Origin: Gracilaria caudata
Taxonomy: Eukaryota > Rhodophyta > Florideophyceae > Gracilariales > Gracilariaceae
Direction of reading: 5' to 3'
DNA: 10,018 bases
Assembly: GCA_030374735.1 (NCBI GenBank)
Contig: JASCIV010000937.1
Span: forward strand, 1-10,018
Below, in pieces: positions 7,003-10,018 of this stretch. Both the position numbers and the translations under genes were made by a program. Below the pieces are notes generated by a model. The model made no database searches. It had not been told where the DNA came from and saw only the letters and a list, made by a program, of their open reading frames with translations. The first letter of the stretch is position 1. The number at the start of each line of letters is the position of its first letter.

Positions 7003-7932
7003 ATGGATGCATACACCAGCCGCCAGCCTTCTCCCATCGACGAATGGCACTCAAACTTCAACAACCAAGTTTCCGCGCTTCGCGAGCTTCTGCCCTTGCG
7101 TTCGGTTGCCAACGGCGATGCCGCCCACGAGGAGGTGTCCACAGCCTTCGAGGCTGCGTGCAAATCGCTTGCAGATGTGGATCAAATGTTTGTTGCATTG
7201 AACCAGTACATCCAACAGGAGGAGGCGCAATTGGCGCAGCTCAACAAACTTCAAACCCATCTGCGGAGAGCCTCTGCTCAGATGCGCGCCATCGAAAAGC
7301 AAATGCCGCCGGAACTACAAGCTTCTCTGAAAGAAAATAATGCTGAAGAAGCGTCTGAATCCTCGTCTCAACCTCAGCCGAAACATGCGGTGCAAAGCAC
7401 CATCGCTATTGGCGAGAAGGGCGGTCGCTCCAGTAAGAAAAGGACTGACAAGAGCTCTGTGCAGCGTAACAAACTACCGCCCGCAAACAGTCCTGTCAGG
7501 ACAAGGTCGAAGACCACAAAACGACGCGTGGAAAAGTCGCGCGAAGAGCCCGTTTGTGATCCGCCGCAGATTCGCTATGTGACGCAGGAAGAACTCGACG
7601 ACGCGCCGCAATATGTCAAGGGGCGTCTTTCTGTGGAAAAGATTAGCACGGTTGTTGACAAATTCAATGTGATTCTACGGAAGAAGTACACACTTCTGAG
7701 CAGACCGTTCCGCGAGCTCAGCTCGCAAGATATGTCAAAATATGAGGATCTTCGAGATGCGTTTTGTCCGGAGGTAAAGGGCAAAGATTTCCTCACCGAC
7801 TCAGAAATCAAGGGTTTTGGCGAGTGTCGAATGGATGCTTCTGTGAAGTCTGCGGTTAACATTCTGAGACATGTGGGCGCCATGAAGGAGATTCGCGGGA
7901 AGAACAGAACTCGCATTTTCATCATCAACTAA
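7003..7932 (+). CDS. SKA1: Spindle and kinetochore-associated protein 1 (SKA1-like)
   Basis: Protein of 309 residues. SKA1 with SKA2 and SKA3 forms a complex that couples outer kinetochores to depolymerising microtubules in mitosis. The N-terminal helical part (about 15-108: FNNQVSALRELLPLR, then ALNQYIQQEEAQLAQLNKL and ending IEKQMPPELQ) matches the SKA1 helices that assemble with SKA2/SKA3. A basic, Ser/Pro-rich linker (about 110-190: KKRTDKSS, TRSKTTKRRVEKSR) follows and is longer than in the 255-residue human protein. The C-terminal microtubule-binding winged-helix domain is residues 190-309, with APQYVKGRLSVEKI at 201-214, KYTLLSRP near 228-235 and NILRHVGAMKEIRGKNRTR at 286-304, the family signature with its basic surface. 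SP and TP-type sites in the linker could be mitotic kinase targets. The ATG at 7003 (AAAATGG) is the first in frame; only a GTG lies upstream. Its stop overlaps the end of the convergent gene. Confidence 0.92.
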   Translation: MDAYTSRQPSPIDEWHSNFNNQVSALRELLPLRSVANGDAAHEEVSTAFEAACKSLADVDQMFVALNQYIQQEEAQLAQLNKLQTHLRRASAQMRAIEKQMPPELQASLKENNAEEASESSSQPQPKHAVQSTIAIGEKGGRSSKKRTDKSSVQRNKLPPANSPVRTRSKTTKRRVEKSREEPVCDPPQIRYVTQEELDDAPQYVKGRLSVEKISTVVDKFNVILRKKYTLLSRPFRELSSQDMSKYEDLRDAFCPEVKGKDFLTDSEIKGFGECRMDASVKSAVNILRHVGAMKEIRGKNRTRIFIIN

Positions 7933-8747
7933 ACATATGCTCTAAGCTCAGTTGCATTGTAAATATCAACGGATCGGAACAGCTGATGATTGCAACTTCT
8001 TCAACCACTTCGTTAGAAGTGCTGACAACGCCTTTCTGTCCAAATGATAGAGCTCCGTCCACGTTCCATTTCAAGCCCTGCGAATGCACTTGTTGCACAG
8101 GCCGTCCGATGGGTATCAATCCGCAGATTGGTCCCTCAATCGATGGATTAACTGATATGTGATGTGTGCCTACTGGAAGCGCCGTTATGGCGTTTTTCTC
8201 GTCAAGCCAAGTCACCACTTTTCCCATTTCAGCTGTCGAAAAGAGCGTGTTCAGATTGCCAAGGGTCTGATCAAAGCGTCCGCCATGGCCTCCCATAACC
8301 AATATTGGCTTTGAGGATGGAGTGTCCACTGCTATGCGCATTGCCTTCTGGAAGTCATTATAATCTTGAGATTGGTCTCTTATTATCTTGGTGCCCTTTG
8401 ATTGGTAGTACGCATGAATATGAGGTTGTAGTGAGTCTAAATCGCCCACAATGTGTGATGGAAGTGGCTCAGGAGAAGCGGCGTGCAGCAAATTTGCTGC
8501 TCCGTCCGCACATATAATGGGAGCATGGGTTGGCCAAACAGAAGAAAGCTGCTTGGGAAGTGACGGACCATTCAATAGGACAAGAGCAGCGATGGAGTCC
8601 GGGACAGTTAAGATCTCGTGCTGAAAACAGGTACTTGTTAGCAACTGCTGAATCGACTGCGCTGCGCAGTGTAACACGTACCAAGTTAGCCCTCTTACTT
8701 CGTATGCAACTTACCAATCGATGACGAAACACGCCAGTTTTGGACAT
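7925..8747 (-). CDS. TPK1: Thiamin pyrophosphokinase (two exons)
   Basis: Exon 1 is 8747-8715 (11 codons) and exon 2 is 8620-7925; the joined protein has 242 residues, about the length of human TPK1 (243). It transfers pyrophosphate from ATP to thiamin to make the cofactor thiamin diphosphate. Visible motifs in order: ICADGAAN (47-54), IVGDLDSL (68-75), acidic DQSQDYNDF (93-101), MGGHGGRFDQTLGNLNTLF (120-138), and in the C-terminal thiamin-binding beta domain CGLIPIG (177-183), GLKWNV (193-198) and STSNE (211-215). These include the Asp residues expected to bind Mg-ATP. Exon 2 on its own opens only at a GTG (8677-8675) inside the intron, so a spliced start is needed. Exon 1 reads MSKTGVFRHRL and joins in phase to HEILTVPDS. 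The first ATG has a weak context (C at -3). No transit peptide is evident, so it is probably cytosolic. Confidence 0.93.
8621..8714 (-). other. Spliceosomal intron of thiamin pyrophosphokinase (94 bp, phase 0)
   Basis: The donor is GATTG|GTAAGT and the acceptor is CCTGTTTTCAG|CACGAG. A strong branch-point motif TTGCTAAC has its A at 8638, 17 nt before the acceptor end; a second GCTAAC lies nearer the donor. Both flanking exons are in phase 0 and the spliced protein has the family's usual length. Confidence 0.88.
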
Positions 8748-9474
8748 CAGAAGGATTGATTTAAGCAAGTGGATACCGCTTGATCCTTCTGCGCAGTTTC
8801 CTTGTTGTGTGCTGTTTGTCACTTGCAGGTGTTTAAAGACTAATTCGTGATGCGTTGCGCAGGGAACAGGCTAGCAACCTATCCTTTTAGCGAAGGTAGG
8901 AAGAATTCACAAAGGTACCTTTCACAAATACCAGTACCGGTTGTCTTCAACCTTGGAACCCTCGAAAATCTTGTTTTAAATGAACCACCAAGCTGAGCTT
9001 CTCAACGAACTCCCCGTGAAACTGCAAAGAGCACAGATACAGTATGTACTTGGTCGTCTTTCGATTCGAGAGTCTCGAACCACCCTGCGACTTAGAAGAA
9101 CCCTCCCTTCAGTGTCGTCTTCGTTGGATATCTCTATGCCGTGTGTTTGTCTGCGGGCGTTCGAAGGCGTAACCAAGCAGATGGCCGTTTTTGAGATGCT
9201 TTTCTATACATTTTCGTGTCTGCTCGGGCCGCGTACCCCGGTATAGGGAAAAGTTTTCCCGGATAACCCTTTACCCTTTTATGTGTGTGTGTTGCTTTCC
9301 GCGAGGCGTGCGTACAGAGAGCTAACGATGATACGCCTGCTGACGCGACCCCGCCTCTTCAGAGTCGACTGTCGCCTTCGTCATTTGTGCATCACCGATT
9401 CGAATAAGAAAATGGCATTGCTGCAGCTGCCTGCAGAGATCGTTCCGTAACTGATGGTATGAAGGTACTTTTTG
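8748..9474. other. Spacer with one weak ORF
   Basis: This lies between the start of the pyrophosphokinase and the stop of the membrane-protein gene, both on the minus strand, so it should hold the promoter of the former and the 3' region of the latter. The only ATG frame of any length is plus 8980-9246 (88 codons, starting MNHQAELLNELPVKLQRAQI). It has no recognised motif, a weak start context (T at -3) and a late Cys/Phe-rich part, so it may be fortuitous. Near 9270-9292 there is an AACCCTTTACCC stretch and a short TG repeat. Confidence 0.4.
9246..9260. repeat. Short perfect inverted repeat GGGAAAA-G-TTTTCCC
   Basis: Seven-base arms around one central G, just after the stop of the weak ORF in this spacer. 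It could be a protein binding site or a hairpin; nothing else supports either. Confidence 0.5.
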
Positions 9475-10014
9475 TCACACGTCTCCCTCTTTTTCCACGC
9501 TCATCTCGTGCGTACCGTGTGCCCAACTGTACATCTCGCTATCCGCAGTGCCCTTCACGTACCGTTTGCCACCCCTCGTGTACGACTCCAACTCGCCATG
9601 TTCATCGTACGTGCCACGCACCTCAGGCACCTTTTGTAACAACTCGATAGCGGAACAGCTTTCGTTCCCCACCACGAAACATTCCACATGTCGATCTTTC
9701 ACCCATTGGCGCGTCATGTCCGTGGGCGGCAAAGCAATCGCCGTGAAATTGTTTGCCACGCCGCGTTGTTTCAGTTCTCCTATCGCGCGAAATAGAGCAA
9801 TGTGTTCCACTTCCTCTGTATTACTCATCGACTGAGCCAGGAAGATCAAATTCACAGCTACAATCAGCACCAAAAACGAAGTGCGTGTAGTTTTCGGTAA
9901 TCGAGCAATCACTCTTCCCACACTAACCCGTAGTTTCTCCAAGCTGTCATCGTCACCCCTTAGTTCTCGTTTATGCATTCCTACTTGTTTCAAAAGCGCG
10001 TATATGATTCTCAT
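9475..10014 (-). CDS. Putative type II single-pass membrane protein, possibly 5' incomplete
   Basis: Open frame of 179 residues ending in TGA; I do not recognise the family. An ATG lies at 10014, only 4 bases from the window edge, and the frame is still open to the edge, so the true start may be upstream; M13 (9978) is another option. Residues 1-45 are charged (KRELRGDDDSLEKL) with basic residues R34, R38, K41 and R44 just before one hydrophobic segment, TSFLVLIVAVNLIFLAQ (45-61). By the positive-inside rule this gives a cytosolic N-terminus and a lumenal or outer C-terminal part of about 118 residues. That part has two N-glycosylation sequons (N89-F-T, N117-E-S) and two cysteines (C112, C120) that could pair. 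The layout resembles Golgi type II enzymes, but no catalytic motif (such as DXD) is visible and the domain is too short for one. Confidence 0.6.
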   Translation of the reverse strand: MRIIYALLKQVGMHKRELRGDDDSLEKLRVSVGRVIARLPKTTRTSFLVLIVAVNLIFLAQSMSNTEEVEHIALFRAIGELKQRGVANNFTAIALPPTDMTRQWVKDRHVECFVVGNESCSAIELLQKVPEVRGTYDEHGELESYTRGGKRYVKGTADSEMYSWAHGTHEMSVEKEGDV

Positions 10015-10018
10015 ATCG

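Noticed and set aside
9072..9085. GGTTCGAGACT on the minus strand, resembling a tRNA B box
   Set aside because: The T-arm stem does not pair and there is no A box or acceptor stem at the right distance.
9311..9345. ACAGAGAG followed by CGATGATACGC, recalling U6 snRNA
   Set aside because: The U6 core ACAGAGA-to-AGC spacing and the internal stem-loop are not present; the similarity is limited to a few short words.

Overview
This window is nuclear DNA from a eukaryote, most likely a microbial one (alga or other protist). It carries only eukaryotic genes: an SRP14-like signal recognition particle subunit, a SEN34-type tRNA-splicing endonuclease subunit, a kinetochore SKA1 protein, a eukaryotic-type thiamin pyrophosphokinase and two BAR-domain proteins. 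Two genes have short GT-AG introns with good branch-point motifs, and there are no bacterial-style operons. Most genes are uninterrupted. The lineage cannot be fixed from the sequence alone; an intron-poor alga (for example red or other secondary alga) or another compact protist would fit.

Layout. Positions 1-740 hold no confident gene and end in a pyrimidine-rich leader. At 741-1706 (+) is a BAR-domain protein. A 1.3 kb stretch (1707-3011) has no recognisable protein gene but contains a cluster of short hairpins. At 3408-3012 (-) is a two-exon SRP14 gene whose first exon is too short to show up as an ORF. It diverges from the SEN34 gene at 4165-5232 (+), whose 3' half and downstream spacer are strikingly GC- and CpG-rich, including a perfect (CG)10 tract. 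A second BAR-domain gene follows at 5575-6300 (+) and is visibly a paralogue of the first.

The second half has SKA1 at 7003-7932 (+) meeting thiamin pyrophosphokinase at 8747-7925 (-) tail to tail, with coding ends overlapping by 8 bp. The pyrophosphokinase gene starts with an 11-codon exon followed by a 94-bp intron. A 0.7 kb spacer (8748-9474) holds one weak ORF. The window ends in a small putative type II membrane protein (10014-9475, -) whose 5' end may lie beyond the edge.

The genes are mostly unrelated housekeeping functions: membrane shaping, protein targeting, tRNA splicing, chromosome segregation and cofactor synthesis. They do not form a pathway. The more interesting points are gene structure (introns hugging the start codon, a convergent coding overlap), the BAR paralogue pair and the abrupt composition change inside SEN34. 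I found no sign of an undescribed defence or mobile system.
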